Origin: Kaistia defluvii | GTDB lineage: Bacteria > Pseudomonadota > Alphaproteobacteria > Rhizobiales > Kaistiaceae | DNA length: 64,000 bases | Assembly: GCF_026343955.1 (NCBI RefSeq) | Contig: NZ_JAPKNI010000011.1 | Location: 97,052-161,051 of the forward strand | Reading direction: 5' to 3' | Shown here: one piece after another, positions 28,559 to 37,003 of the stretch | Position numbering within the stretch: the first letter of the stretch is position 1 | How the letters are laid out: every line of letters starts with the position of its first letter | Notes under the pieces: model-generated | The model's input: the letters and a program-made list of their open reading frames with translations, nothing else | What the model was told of the DNA's origin: nothing | The model's database searches: none | Made by a program: the position numbers and the translations under genes

Positions 28559-28735
28559 ATGCACGAGACACGACTGGCCGGGGATGCCCCGGAGACCCCT
28601 GTACCGGGTTCGGGACCGCGCGTGATTTCCAGCGACGAACTCCTCAACGGAACGCGCGAAATCATCATTCGCCATGTCGGCGAAGACTACAGGCTGCGCC
28701 TCACCCGGGCCGGCAAGCTCATATTGAACAAGTAG
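28559..28735 (+). CDS. hemP: Hemin uptake protein HemP/HmuP
   Basis: A 58-residue protein with the HemP core VISSDELLNGTREIIIRHVGEDYRLRLT and a C-terminal KLILNK. In Bradyrhizobium the homologue HmuP is a co-activator needed for heme-receptor expression, so this small protein may be regulatory rather than a transporter part. GTGGAGCTGAC lies just before the ATG at 28559. It is the first gene of the hemP-hmuT-hmuU-hmuV operon and is 8 bases upstream of hmuT. Confidence 0.92.
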   Translation: MHETRLAGDAPETPVPGSGPRVISSDELLNGTREIIIRHVGEDYRLRLTRAGKLILNK

Positions 28736-28743
28736 ACGGGATC

Positions 28744-29742
28744 ATGATGAGGCTCTCGCATTCTCCTTCGCCATTCGGCGCCCTCCGCTCGGTCGAGCGC
28801 CTGTCGGGCCGCCGCTTCCCGTTCCTGTTCGGGCTCGCCTTCGCCATCGTCATCACCTGCGGCGCGATCGTGCAGTCGGTCGCGGCCGAGCGGGTGATCG
28901 AGGATGCGACCGGCCGCAAGGTCACGATCGGCTCGACCGACCGCATCGTCACCATCGGCGGCGACATCACCGAGATCGTCTATGCGCTGGGCGCCGGCGA
29001 CCGGATCATCGCCCGCGACACCACCTCGTCCTATCCGCCGGAGGCCGCCGCCAAGCCGGATGTCGGCTACATGCGCGCGCTGTCGGCGGAGGGCGTTCTC
29101 TCGGTCAAGCCGGACCTGATCATCGCCGTCGAGGGCTCCGGCCCGAAGGACGCGATCACCCTGCTCGAATCCGCTTCCGTGCCGATCGTCATCGTGCCCG
29201 AACGCCGGACCGGCGACAGCATCCTCGCCAAGGTGCGCCTGATCGCGGACATTCTCGGCGAGACGGAAAAGGGCGACAAGCTCGCCGGCACCATGGCCGC
29301 CAAGTTCAAGGCGCTGGAGACGGCGCTCGCTAGGATCCCGGAAAACGAGCGCAGGAAGGCCGTCTTCCTGATGAGCCTGAACGGCGGCAAGCCGATGGCG
29401 GCCGGCCACAACACCGCCGCCGATTCGATGATCCGGATCGCCGGCGGCATCAATCCGATGGCGGCCGTCGAGGGCTACAAGCCGGCGTCCGACGAGGCGC
29501 TGATCGCAGCCGAACCGGAAGTCGTCGTGATGATGATCGGCCAGAGCGGCCCGCCCAAGCCGGAAGTCGTGTTCGATTCGCCCGCTCTGCGCGCGACGCC
29601 GGCGGCCCGCGACAAGGCGCTCGTCACCATGGACGGCCTCTACCTGCTCGGCTTCGGGCCGCGCACGGCGGACGCGGCGCGCGATCTCGCGCACGCGCTC
29701 TATCCCAAGCTCGACCTTCCCGAATGGCCGGCGGCCGACTGA
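28744..29742 (+). CDS. hmuT: Heme ABC transporter substrate-binding protein
   Basis: Periplasmic heme-binding protein of 332 residues with a hydrophobic export segment at about residues 26-46 and the cleavage region SVAAERV. It has the HmuT pattern of two lobes joined by a helix (TIGGDITEIVYALGAGDRIIARDTTS, VGYMRALSAEGVLSVKPDLI). Tyr in VGYMR is the expected axial heme ligand of the family. The start is the ATG ATG at 28744/28747. The stop overlaps the hmuU ATG by one base (TGATG), so translation is probably coupled. Confidence 0.92.
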   Translation: MMRLSHSPSPFGALRSVERLSGRRFPFLFGLAFAIVITCGAIVQSVAAERVIEDATGRKVTIGSTDRIVTIGGDITEIVYALGAGDRIIARDTTSSYPPEAAAKPDVGYMRALSAEGVLSVKPDLIIAVEGSGPKDAITLLESASVPIVIVPERRTGDSILAKVRLIADILGETEKGDKLAGTMAAKFKALETALARIPENERRKAVFLMSLNGGKPMAAGHNTAADSMIRIAGGINPMAAVEGYKPASDEALIAAEPEVVVMMIGQSGPPKPEVVFDSPALRATPAARDKALVTMDGLYLLGFGPRTADAARDLAHALYPKLDLPEWPAAD

Positions 29743-30821
29743 TGAGCCTCGCCATGACAGCCCCGGTCGCCGGCGACCGCCGTGGACGGGCGCGGGTGGT
29801 GACCGCCAGCCTGGTCGTCCTGCTCGTCGCCGTCAGCGTGATCTCGCTCTGCGTCGGCCCCTCCGGCATGTCGACGGCGGAAGTCGCCGGCCTGCTTTCC
29901 GACGCGATCGCCGGCCGCTTCGATGCGATCAGCACGGTCAACCACGTCATCCTGTTCGACATCCGCGTGCCCCGCACCCTGCTGGGAGCGCTGGTCGGCG
30001 CGGCGCTGGCGCTGGCCGGCGCCATGATGCAGGGCCTGTTCCGCAACCCGCTCGCCGATCCCGGCCTGGTCGGGGTCTCGGCCGGCGCGGCGCTCGGCGC
30101 GGTCCTGGTCATTGTGCTGGGCGGCGCCTTCCTGGCGCCGGTAATGGATTTCCTCGGCATCGGCGCGCTGCCGATCGCCGCCTTCTTCGGCGGCCTCGGC
30201 ACGACGCTGCTGCTCTATGCCATCGCCACCCGGCGCGGCCAGACCTCGGTCGGCACCATGCTGCTCGCCGGCATCGCGCTCGGCGCGATCGCCGGGGCGA
30301 TCACCGCCTATCTCGTCTTCCGCAGCGACGACTTCCAGCTGCGCGAACTGACCTTCTGGTCGATGGGCGGCCTCGGCGGCGCGACCTGGCACAAGATCCT
30401 GCTCGCCACGCCGTTCATCGTCGGCGTGTTCCTCGCCATGCCGTTTACCGCGAGAGGGCTGGACGCGCTGGTGCTGGGCGAGGCGGAAGCCCGCCATCTC
30501 GGCTTCAACACGCAGTTCCTGAAGAGCCTGATCATCCTCGTCGTGGCGCTGGCGGTCGGCGTCTCCGTCGCCTTTGCCGGCATCATCGGCTTCGTCGGCA
30601 TCGTCGTGCCGCATGTGCTGCGGCTGGTGATCGGGCCGGAGCACCGGACGCTGCTGCCGGCCACCGCGCTGCTGGGCGCCACGCTGCTGATCGTTGCCGA
30701 CATGATCTGCCGCACCATCGTCGCCCCGGCCGAACTGCCGATCGGCATCGTCACCGCCACGATCGGCGCGCCCTTCTTCCTGTCGATCCTGCTCAGGAAG
30801 CGCGGCGTCATCGATCTCTAG
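29742..30821 (+). CDS. hmuU: Heme ABC transporter permease
   Basis: FecCD-family inner-membrane permease of 359 residues with about nine to ten membrane segments. Family motifs include DIRVPRTLLGALVGAALALAG, GLFRNPLADPGLVGVSAGAA and the ATPase-contact region GFVGIVVPHVLRLVIGPEHR. It starts at the ATG at 29742, which shares a base with the hmuT stop. Together with HmuT and HmuV it moves heme from periplasm to cytoplasm. Confidence 0.94.
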   Translation: MSLAMTAPVAGDRRGRARVVTASLVVLLVAVSVISLCVGPSGMSTAEVAGLLSDAIAGRFDAISTVNHVILFDIRVPRTLLGALVGAALALAGAMMQGLFRNPLADPGLVGVSAGAALGAVLVIVLGGAFLAPVMDFLGIGALPIAAFFGGLGTTLLLYAIATRRGQTSVGTMLLAGIALGAIAGAITAYLVFRSDDFQLRELTFWSMGGLGGATWHKILLATPFIVGVFLAMPFTARGLDALVLGEAEARHLGFNTQFLKSLIILVVALAVGVSVAFAGIIGFVGIVVPHVLRLVIGPEHRTLLPATALLGATLLIVADMICRTIVAPAELPIGIVTATIGAPFFLSILLRKRGVIDL

Positions 30822-30902
30822 GCGTCCATTCGGCCTGCGATTGAAGCGGGAGACGTGGCGGCCCGACCGGCCGGCCGCTCTCCCAGGAAACGGGAAGCAG
30901 AA

Positions 30903-31688
30903 ATGCTGGAAGTTGAAGCCCTCACCGTCCGCGCCGGCCAGCGCGCCATTCTCGACAATGTCTCGCTCACCGTCGCGCCGGGCGAGCTGACGGCGGTAGT
31001 CGGGCCGAATGGCGCCGGCAAGTCCACGATCCTCAAGGCGGTCACCGGCGAACTGCGCGCCGCGCAGGGCATCATCAAGCTGGACGGCAAGAGCCTCGCC
31101 GCCTACCGGCCGTATGAGCTGGCGCAGCGCCGCGCCGTGCTGCCGCAGGCCTCCTCGCTCGCCTTCCCCTTCACCGTGCACGAAGTCGTCCGCCTCGGCA
31201 CCAGCGGCGCGCTGAGCCCGGCCGACCGCGCCGCCCGCGTCGCCGCCGCGCTGATCCGCGTCGATCTGAACGGCTTTGGCGGCCGCTTCTTCCAGGAGCT
31301 GTCCGGCGGCGAGCAGCAGCGCGTACATCTGGCGCGCGTGCTCTGCCAGGTGTGGGAGCCGATCGTCGACGGCGTGCCGCGCTATCTCTTCCTCGACGAG
31401 CCGACGGCGAGCCTCGATCTCCGTCATCAGCTCCTCACACTCGACACGGCGCGCAATTTCGCCCGCGCCGGCGGCGGCGTCATCGCCATCCTGCACGATC
31501 TGAACCTCGCGGCTCTCTATGCCGACAAGATCATCGTCGTCAGCGCTGGCCGCATCGCCGCCAGCGGCACGCCGCGCGAGGTGCTGACCGATGCGATGAT
31601 GCGCGCCGTCTTCGGCGTCAGCGTCCATGTTGGCGGCGTCCCCGCCGATGCGCCCTTCATCCTGCCGCATAGCGCACACGCCGCCTGA
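30903..31688 (+). CDS. hmuV: Heme ABC transporter ATP-binding protein
   Basis: ATPase of 261 residues that powers heme import. Walker A GPNGAGKST, signature LSGGEQQRVHLARVL and Walker B YLFLDEPTASLD are all present, and the long insert between signature and Walker B (CQVWEPIVDGVPR) is typical of HmuV. GGGAAGCAG precedes the ATG at 30903; an in-frame GTG at 30855 would add 16 residues. It is the last gene of the operon, 81 bases after hmuU, with an imperfect GC-rich inverted repeat in that gap. Confidence 0.94.
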   Translation: MLEVEALTVRAGQRAILDNVSLTVAPGELTAVVGPNGAGKSTILKAVTGELRAAQGIIKLDGKSLAAYRPYELAQRRAVLPQASSLAFPFTVHEVVRLGTSGALSPADRAARVAAALIRVDLNGFGGRFFQELSGGEQQRVHLARVLCQVWEPIVDGVPRYLFLDEPTASLDLRHQLLTLDTARNFARAGGGVIAILHDLNLAALYADKIIVVSAGRIAASGTPREVLTDAMMRAVFGVSVHVGGVPADAPFILPHSAHAA

Positions 31689-31806
31689 CACCAACCTTTC
31701 GGCGGACAACCTGCCGGAACGGGAGGGGCGCGTCGCCATGTCGATTCCATCGCCACGGAACAGGCTCTAGATTGCGCCTCCCGAAACTGCGGACAGGGAT
31801 TCGAAC

Positions 31807-33351
31807 ATGGCAGCCAGGAAACTGGTCAAAAAGCCGGCGCCGGCGCGCACGGTACTGATCATCGACGTCGGGACCTCGTCGGTGAAGGCCGCCCTGTTCG
31901 ACGAGGCCGGCCGCACGCTGCGCTCCGCCGATGCGTCGATCACCACCCAGGCGCCGCAGCCGGGCTGGGCCGAGCAGGACCCGGCGCTCTGGTGGAAGGC
32001 GACGGTCGACGCGGTCAAGGCGCTCGCCATCGACATCCAGCCGATCGCCATCACGCTGACCGGCTCGATGCAGAACGTCATCCTGCTCGGGCGGGACGGC
32101 GCCAGCGTGCGCCCCGCTTTGCTCTACAGCGACGCGCGGGTGACGGCGGCGGAGATCGAGGCGCTGAAGGCGCAATTGCCCGGCGATTTCGAGACCCGGA
32201 TCGGCAACCGCGCCGAGCCGGCGCTCTGCCTGTTCCGGCTCGACTGGCTGCTGAACCACGAGATCGACACCATGGGCAAGGTCGAGCGCGTGCTGTTCGG
32301 CGCCAAGGACGCGATGATCCATCGCATGACCGGCCGCGCCGTCGTCGATCCGACCTGCGCCACCACCACCGGCCTGCTGAACCTTGCCGGCCGCCATTGG
32401 GATGCGACCATACTCGGCGCCATCGGCCTGTCGCCGGCGATTCTTCCCGATATCCTCGACGCCGACGCGCTGGCCGGTCCGCTGCTGGCCGATCCGGCGA
32501 GCGTGCTCGGCCTGAAGCCGGGCATTCCCGTCTATGTCGGCGCCGGCGATGGCGGCGCAACGGCCTGGGGCACGGCGAGCGAGCAGCACGACCGGCCGCA
32601 CGCCTATCTCGGCACCACCGGCTGGATCGCGGCGACCATGCCCTATTCCGTCGCCAAGCCGCCGCGCGACGCCTACACGCTGGCGGCCCCCGTCGGCACC
32701 GACGTGATCGTCATCTCGCCCTTCCTGGCGGCGGGACTGGCGATCGACTGGTATGCCGCGATCGCCAACAAGCCGGTCGGCGAGCTCTATGCCGCGGCGG
32801 CCGCCCAGGACGCCAACCCGCCCGGCGCGCTGTTCCTGCCCTATCTGATCGGCGAGCGGGCGCCCTTCTCCGACCGCGCCGTGCGCGGCGCGTTTTTCGG
32901 CCTCGACCGCGACCATGCGCCGGAAGCGCTGGCCTATGCCGTGCTGGAAGGGCTTGCCCACGCCATCCGCGACAATCTCGAGGCGCTGCCGATCCGCCCC
33001 GCGACCATTGCGCTCGCCGGCGGCGTCGCCGGCAGCCTCACCGTCGCGCAGCTGATCGCCGACGTGACCGGCGCCAGAGTGACGGTGCCGGCCGCCAGCC
33101 GCATCGTCACGGCCTATGGCGCCTTCCGCATCATCGCGCCGATCATCGGCCTGGCGGCCAAGGGCGACGCGGCCGAAACGAAAACCGCAGGGCGCGCGAA
33201 AAAGGCCGACAAGGTCGCCGGCATCCGCGACGAGACGGTCGTCAAGCCGCGCAAGGAGCGGGCCAGGCGGGCGGCCCGGCGCTTCGCCGCCTATCGCATG
33301 GCGGCAAGCCATGCCCGGGCGCTGGCCGCCGCGCTCGATCCGACGCTCTGA
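31807..33351 (+). CDS. FGGY-family carbohydrate kinase (xylulokinase-like)
   Basis: Sugar kinase of 514 residues. The ATP/Mg site begins at VLIIDVGTSSVKAALFDEAG (residues about 16-35); TGSMQN, YSDARV and the FGGY signature region VYVGAGDGGATAWGT, which holds the catalytic Asp, follow. The C-terminal 50 residues are unusually basic (KTAGRAKKADK, KPRKERARRAARR). It lies just upstream of a ribose-type ABC importer, so it probably phosphorylates the imported sugar. The closest named family is xylulokinase, but the substrate is not proven. Confidence 0.87.
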   Translation: MAARKLVKKPAPARTVLIIDVGTSSVKAALFDEAGRTLRSADASITTQAPQPGWAEQDPALWWKATVDAVKALAIDIQPIAITLTGSMQNVILLGRDGASVRPALLYSDARVTAAEIEALKAQLPGDFETRIGNRAEPALCLFRLDWLLNHEIDTMGKVERVLFGAKDAMIHRMTGRAVVDPTCATTTGLLNLAGRHWDATILGAIGLSPAILPDILDADALAGPLLADPASVLGLKPGIPVYVGAGDGGATAWGTASEQHDRPHAYLGTTGWIAATMPYSVAKPPRDAYTLAAPVGTDVIVISPFLAAGLAIDWYAAIANKPVGELYAAAAAQDANPPGALFLPYLIGERAPFSDRAVRGAFFGLDRDHAPEALAYAVLEGLAHAIRDNLEALPIRPATIALAGGVAGSLTVAQLIADVTGARVTVPAASRIVTAYGAFRIIAPIIGLAAKGDAAETKTAGRAKKADKVAGIRDETVVKPRKERARRAARRFAAYRMAASHARALAAALDPTL

Positions 33352-33380
33352 TCCGCTTGCGCCGACGCTAGCGGAAGCGA

Positions 33381-33414
33381 TATCACTCTCCCCGCACCCA
33401 AGGGGAGAGTGATA
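33381..33414 (+). promoter_or_regulatory. Hairpin that contains the ribosome binding site of the sugar-binding protein gene
   Basis: TATCACTCTCCCC (33381-33393) and GGGGAGAGTGATA (33402-33414) are perfect 13-base inverted repeats with an 8-base loop. The right arm holds the GGGGAGAG ribosome binding site of the ATG at 33417, so folding would hide it. The arms resemble intergenic palindromes elsewhere in the window, so a repeat element may have supplied the site. Confidence 0.7.
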
Positions 33415-33416
33415 AA

Positions 33417-34331
33417 ATGCGGGCTGGAATTCTTGGCTTGGCCTTTGCCGGCCTGATGGCTTCGACGGTCGGATCATTCGCCGCCGACGTGGCGGTGTTG
33501 ACGCCGTATCAGAGCTCGGTCGCCACCAACCAGATGATCAACGTGTTCCAGGACAAGGCCAAGATGGCCGGCTGGAACGCGACCGTCGTCGACACGCGCG
33601 GCGACATGGGCCAGCTCGCCAGCCGCATCGAGGACGTCGTCGCCGCCAAGGTCGCGGCCATCGTGCTCGTCAGCGTCGACCCGACCCAGATCCAGGATCA
33701 GGTCAGCGCGGCGGCCGCCGCCGGCATCCCGGTGATCACCATCGACGGCGCCAAGGCGCCGGGCGTCGTGCTCAACGTCACCTCGGACAATTTCGAGCTC
33801 GGCACCAAGCTGTCCGACTTCCTGTTCGACAAGCTCGGCGGCAAGGGCAACATCGTCAAGTTCTTCTATTCGGCCCATCCGGGCGTGCACCAGCGCGAAC
33901 TGGCGCTGGACGCGGCGCTGAAGAAATATCCCGATATCAAGGTGATCGCCGACCATTACGTCGTCGTGCCGGGCCCGATCGACGATGCCCGCAAGACCAC
34001 GGAAAACTGGCTGAAGAGCCAGGGCGACCAGATCGACGCGGTGTGGGCCGCCTGGGACGAGCCGGCGATCGGCGCGCAGCTCGCGATCGAGGCCGACAAG
34101 CCGGATTCGAAGATCATCATCGCCGGCATCGACGGCAATCCGCAGGCGGTCGAGCTGATCAAGGCGTGCAGCCACATCAAGGGCACGGTCAGCCAGGACT
34201 TTGACGCCATGGCCGGCCTCGCCGCCGAAGGCCTGACGCAGATCCTCGCCGGCAAGACGCCGGAAAAGGCCGAGATCTACGCCCCGGCCAAGCTGATCAC
34301 GCCGGAGACGCTGGGCGTCACCTGCCCGTGA
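33417..34331 (+). CDS. Ribose-type sugar ABC transporter substrate-binding protein
   Basis: Periplasmic binding protein (type 1, Peripla_BP_4) of 304 residues. A signal peptide covers residues 1-22 (ILGLAFAGLMASTVGSFAA). The mature region has the alternating hinge patterns VLTPYQSSVATNQ, AAIVLVSVDPTQIQDQV, IPVITIDG and IIAGIDGNPQAVELI. GGGGAGAG precedes the ATG but sits in a hairpin. The stop overlaps the next gene's GTG by four bases (GTGA). It delivers a pentose-like sugar to the downstream ATPase and permease; the exact ligand is unknown. Confidence 0.92.
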   Translation: MRAGILGLAFAGLMASTVGSFAADVAVLTPYQSSVATNQMINVFQDKAKMAGWNATVVDTRGDMGQLASRIEDVVAAKVAAIVLVSVDPTQIQDQVSAAAAAGIPVITIDGAKAPGVVLNVTSDNFELGTKLSDFLFDKLGGKGNIVKFFYSAHPGVHQRELALDAALKKYPDIKVIADHYVVVPGPIDDARKTTENWLKSQGDQIDAVWAAWDEPAIGAQLAIEADKPDSKIIIAGIDGNPQAVELIKACSHIKGTVSQDFDAMAGLAAEGLTQILAGKTPEKAEIYAPAKLITPETLGVTCP

Positions 34332-36022
34332 CATCGGATTCCTTTCTCGCGCTGGGCGGCCTCGTCAAGCATTTCGGCGCGACGAAAGCTCTCGACCGTG
34401 CCGATCTCGCGCTCCGCGCGGGGTCGGTGCATGCGCTTGTCGGCGAGAACGGCGCCGGCAAGTCGACGCTGATCAAGACGCTGTCCGGCCTCTACCAGCC
34501 GGACGCCGGCGCGATCCGCCTCGACGGCACCGAGGTGACCATCGACGGCCCGCGCGCCGCCGAAGCGCTCGGCTTCCGCTTCATTCACCAGGAGCTGAAC
34601 CTGGTTCCGCATTTCGACGCCGTCGGCAATGCCTGGATCGGCCGCCGTCATCCCCGGCGCGGTCCCTTCATCGACCGCCGCGCCATGCGGGCCAAGGTGG
34701 CCGATGTCGCGGCGCGCATCGCCCCGGACCTGCCGCTCGACAAGCCCGCCGCCCGATTGACGCCCGGCCAGCGCCAGATGGCGGAAATCGTTCGCGCGCT
34801 GGTGGATCCAGCCCGCCTCGTGGTCATGGACGAGCCGACCTCCAGCCTCTCCGAGGGCGAGGCCGAACGGCTGCACGCGATCGTGCGCCAGCTTTCCGCC
34901 GAGGGCTGCGCCGTGCTGTTTATCTCGCACCGGCTCGACGAGGTGCTCGACCTTTGCGACAGCTACACCGTACTGCGCAACGGCCGCACGGTCGGCGCGG
35001 GCCGGGTCGCCGACACCAGTCGCGCCGGACTGGTGGCGATGATGTCGGGGACGGCGGGTGTTTCGCCATCCGCCCTGCGGCCCCCCCAACCCCAACATCC
35101 TGAGGAGGCTTTCGCAGAAAGCCGTCTCGAAGGACGCACAGTGGATGTGCAGCAGAAGCTTCCCGGCACCGACGCCCTGCGTCCTTCGAGACGGCCCTCC
35201 GGGCCTCCTCAGGATGTTGCGGTCGGCGCCCTGCCCGGCCAATCCAAAGGTCGAGCTGAAAAGCCAGTCCTCGCCACCGACCTCGCCTTCGGGCCCGGCG
35301 ACAGCCGTTTCGCCTTTTCAGCCCGGCCGGGCGAGATCGTCGGGCTCTACGGCCTCGTCGGCTCGGGCCGCTCGTCGCTGCTGAAGACCATCTGGGGCGC
35401 GACGCCGGGGCGCGGGCTGATCGCCATCAACGGCCAGGTGCCGGGACATGGACCGGCCGGCCGCATCGCCGCAGGCTGCGCCTATGTGCCGGAAGACCGG
35501 CGCCGCGAGGGCCTCGCCAATGCGCTCTCGATCGAGAGCAATCTTTCGCTCGCCCACCTCCCCGATTTTCGCGCCTTCTCCCCCTTGCCGATGCCGTCGC
35601 GGTCGAAGATCCGAAACTTCGCCAGAGCCACCGGCGCGCGGCTGCGCCTCGTCGCCGGCGGCCTCGACCATTCCCCCGCCACGCTTTCCGGCGGCAACCA
35701 GCAGAAGCTGCTGTTCGGCCGCTGGCTCGGCCGCCCGATCCGCGTCCTGCTCGTCGACGAGCCGACGCGCGGCGTCGATGTCGGCGCCAAGGCCGAGATC
35801 CATGGCGAGATGCGCAAGATCGCCGCCGATGGCGCCGCCATATTGATGGCGACCAGCGACATCGAGGAACTGCTCGCCCTTTCGACCCGCGTGCTCGTGC
35901 TCCATGCCGGACGGCTGGTAGCGGAGCTCGACGGTCCCTCGCTCACCCGCGCGGCGGTCGTCGCCGCCGCCTTCGGCCATGCTCCCGACGAGCAGATGCC
36001 GCCCTCGGAACGCTCCGCATGA
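34328..36022 (+). CDS. Ribose-type sugar ABC transporter ATP-binding protein with an in-frame palindromic element in its linker
   Basis: Two-domain ATPase of 564 residues; relatives such as RbsA have about 500. Domain 1 has Walker A GENGAGKST (39-47), TPGQRQMAEIVRAL and VVMDEPTSSL. Domain 2 has GLVGSGRSSLL (Lys to Arg, usual in this family), LSGGNQQKLLFGRWL and VDEPTRGVDVGAKAEIH. The linker between the domains is about 70 residues instead of about 20. Residues 256-297 are encoded by two inverted palindromic repeat units (35093-35219) and read as low-complexity Pro/Arg/Glu sequence. Conserved motifs on both sides are intact, so the gene is probably functional. It overlaps both neighbours by four bases. 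Confidence 0.93.
   Translation: MTSDSFLALGGLVKHFGATKALDRADLALRAGSVHALVGENGAGKSTLIKTLSGLYQPDAGAIRLDGTEVTIDGPRAAEALGFRFIHQELNLVPHFDAVGNAWIGRRHPRRGPFIDRRAMRAKVADVAARIAPDLPLDKPAARLTPGQRQMAEIVRALVDPARLVVMDEPTSSLSEGEAERLHAIVRQLSAEGCAVLFISHRLDEVLDLCDSYTVLRNGRTVGAGRVADTSRAGLVAMMSGTAGVSPSALRPPQPQHPEEAFAESRLEGRTVDVQQKLPGTDALRPSRRPSGPPQDVAVGALPGQSKGRAEKPVLATDLAFGPGDSRFAFSARPGEIVGLYGLVGSGRSSLLKTIWGATPGRGLIAINGQVPGHGPAGRIAAGCAYVPEDRRREGLANALSIESNLSLAHLPDFRAFSPLPMPSRSKIRNFARATGARLRLVAGGLDHSPATLSGGNQQKLLFGRWLGRPIRVLLVDEPTRGVDVGAKAEIHGEMRKIAADGAAILMATSDIEELLALSTRVLVLHAGRLVAELDGPSLTRAAVVAAAFGHAPDEQMPPSERSA
35093..35219. repeat. Pair of inverted REP-like units inserted in a coding sequence
   Basis: Left unit 35093-35138: CAACATCCTGAGGAGGC, a small hairpin (GCTTTC-GCA-GAAAGC), then GCCGTCTCGAAGGACGCA. 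Right unit 35178-35219 is its reverse complement: TGCGTCCTTCGAGACGGC, a hairpin (GGCCC-TCC-GGGCC), then GCCTCCTCAGGATGTTG. The 17- and 18-base flanks match exactly and only the hairpin tips differ. The 39 bases between are unique. It is read in frame within the ABC ATPase gene without a stop codon. Confidence 0.92.
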
Positions 36023-36948
36023 TCCTTCTTCGCCGTTACGGCACGCTTCTGGCGCTGGCGCTGATCGTCCTCGTCTTCACCATCGCCTCGCCCAACGCCT
36101 TCGGCTCGATGTCGAACCTCGTCAACATCACCCAGCAGATGGCGCTGCTTGCCATCGTCGCCATCGGCGCGACGCTGGTCATGGTGCTGGGCGAATTCGA
36201 CCTTTCCGTCTCGGCCGTCGTCTCCTGGGCGGGCATCGCCGCCGCCGCGCTGTTCGCGGCCGGCATCGCGGTCCCGGTGGTGATGATCGTCGTGCTGGTC
36301 TCGGCCGTGGCGATGGGGGCGATCTCCGGCTTCCTCGTCGCCCGCTACAAGGTGCCGAGCTTCATCGCCACGCTCGCCTTCGGCACCGTCATCGGCGGGC
36401 TGACCTTCTGGGTCTCCAACGGCGCGACGATGTTTTCCGGCATTCCGGCCGGCTTTCGCGATCTCGGCCGCGGCACGCTCGCCGGCGTGCCGGTGCCGAC
36501 GCTCTGGCTGATCGGCGTGGCGGTGGTCTTCTGGCTGCTGCTGGACCAGACCGAGTTCGGCCGCAGGCTCTACGCAATCGGCGGAAATCGCGAGGCGGCG
36601 CGCCTGGTCGGCCTGCCGGTGCGGCGCGACATGGTCGTCGCCTTCGCGCTCTGCGCGGCGCTGGCGGGCCTCGCCGGCCTGCTGCTGACGGCCCGCCTCG
36701 GCAGCGCGCACCCGACCGGCGGCGGCGGCTACCTGCTGCAGGCCTATGCGGCGGTCTTTCTCGGCATGACGGCGTTTCGCGAAGGCGAGCCGAGCATTCC
36801 CGGCACGCTGGTCGGCGCGGCGATCATCGCCGTCGTCTCCAACGGCCTCACCATCCTCGGCGTGCCGAGCTTCCTGCAAGATCTCCTGACCGGGGCGATC
36901 ATCCTCGCCGCCGTGCTGGTGCGGAATTTCGGCCGCGACGGCGATTGA
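36019..36948 (+). CDS. Ribose-type sugar ABC transporter permease
   Basis: RbsC-family inner-membrane permease of 309 residues with eight to ten membrane segments. Family motifs are ATLVMVLGEFDLSVSAV, ARYKVPSFIATLAFGTVIGG and the ATPase-contact region GGNREAARLVGLPVRRD. The ATG at 36019 overlaps the ATPase stop (ATGA). It forms the channel for the sugar taken up with the upstream binding protein and ATPase. Confidence 0.94.
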   Translation: MILLRRYGTLLALALIVLVFTIASPNAFGSMSNLVNITQQMALLAIVAIGATLVMVLGEFDLSVSAVVSWAGIAAAALFAAGIAVPVVMIVVLVSAVAMGAISGFLVARYKVPSFIATLAFGTVIGGLTFWVSNGATMFSGIPAGFRDLGRGTLAGVPVPTLWLIGVAVVFWLLLDQTEFGRRLYAIGGNREAARLVGLPVRRDMVVAFALCAALAGLAGLLLTARLGSAHPTGGGGYLLQAYAAVFLGMTAFREGEPSIPGTLVGAAIIAVVSNGLTILGVPSFLQDLLTGAIILAAVLVRNFGRDGD

Positions 36949-37003
36949 GAAAGGCGACGGCCGCCTTATCTTCATCGAACCTTTCCAAAGATCGAGAGCT
37001 GCG

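Noticed and set aside
31807..33351. FGGY kinase as methylthioribose kinase for the nearby mtnA-mtnC pair
   Set aside because: MtnK belongs to another kinase fold, and this gene is adjacent to a sugar importer, with several genes and repeats before mtnC.
34328..36022. ABC ATPase considered as a pseudogene broken by a repeat
   Set aside because: The frame is open throughout, all nucleotide-binding motifs on both sides are intact, and the overlaps with neighbouring genes are kept.
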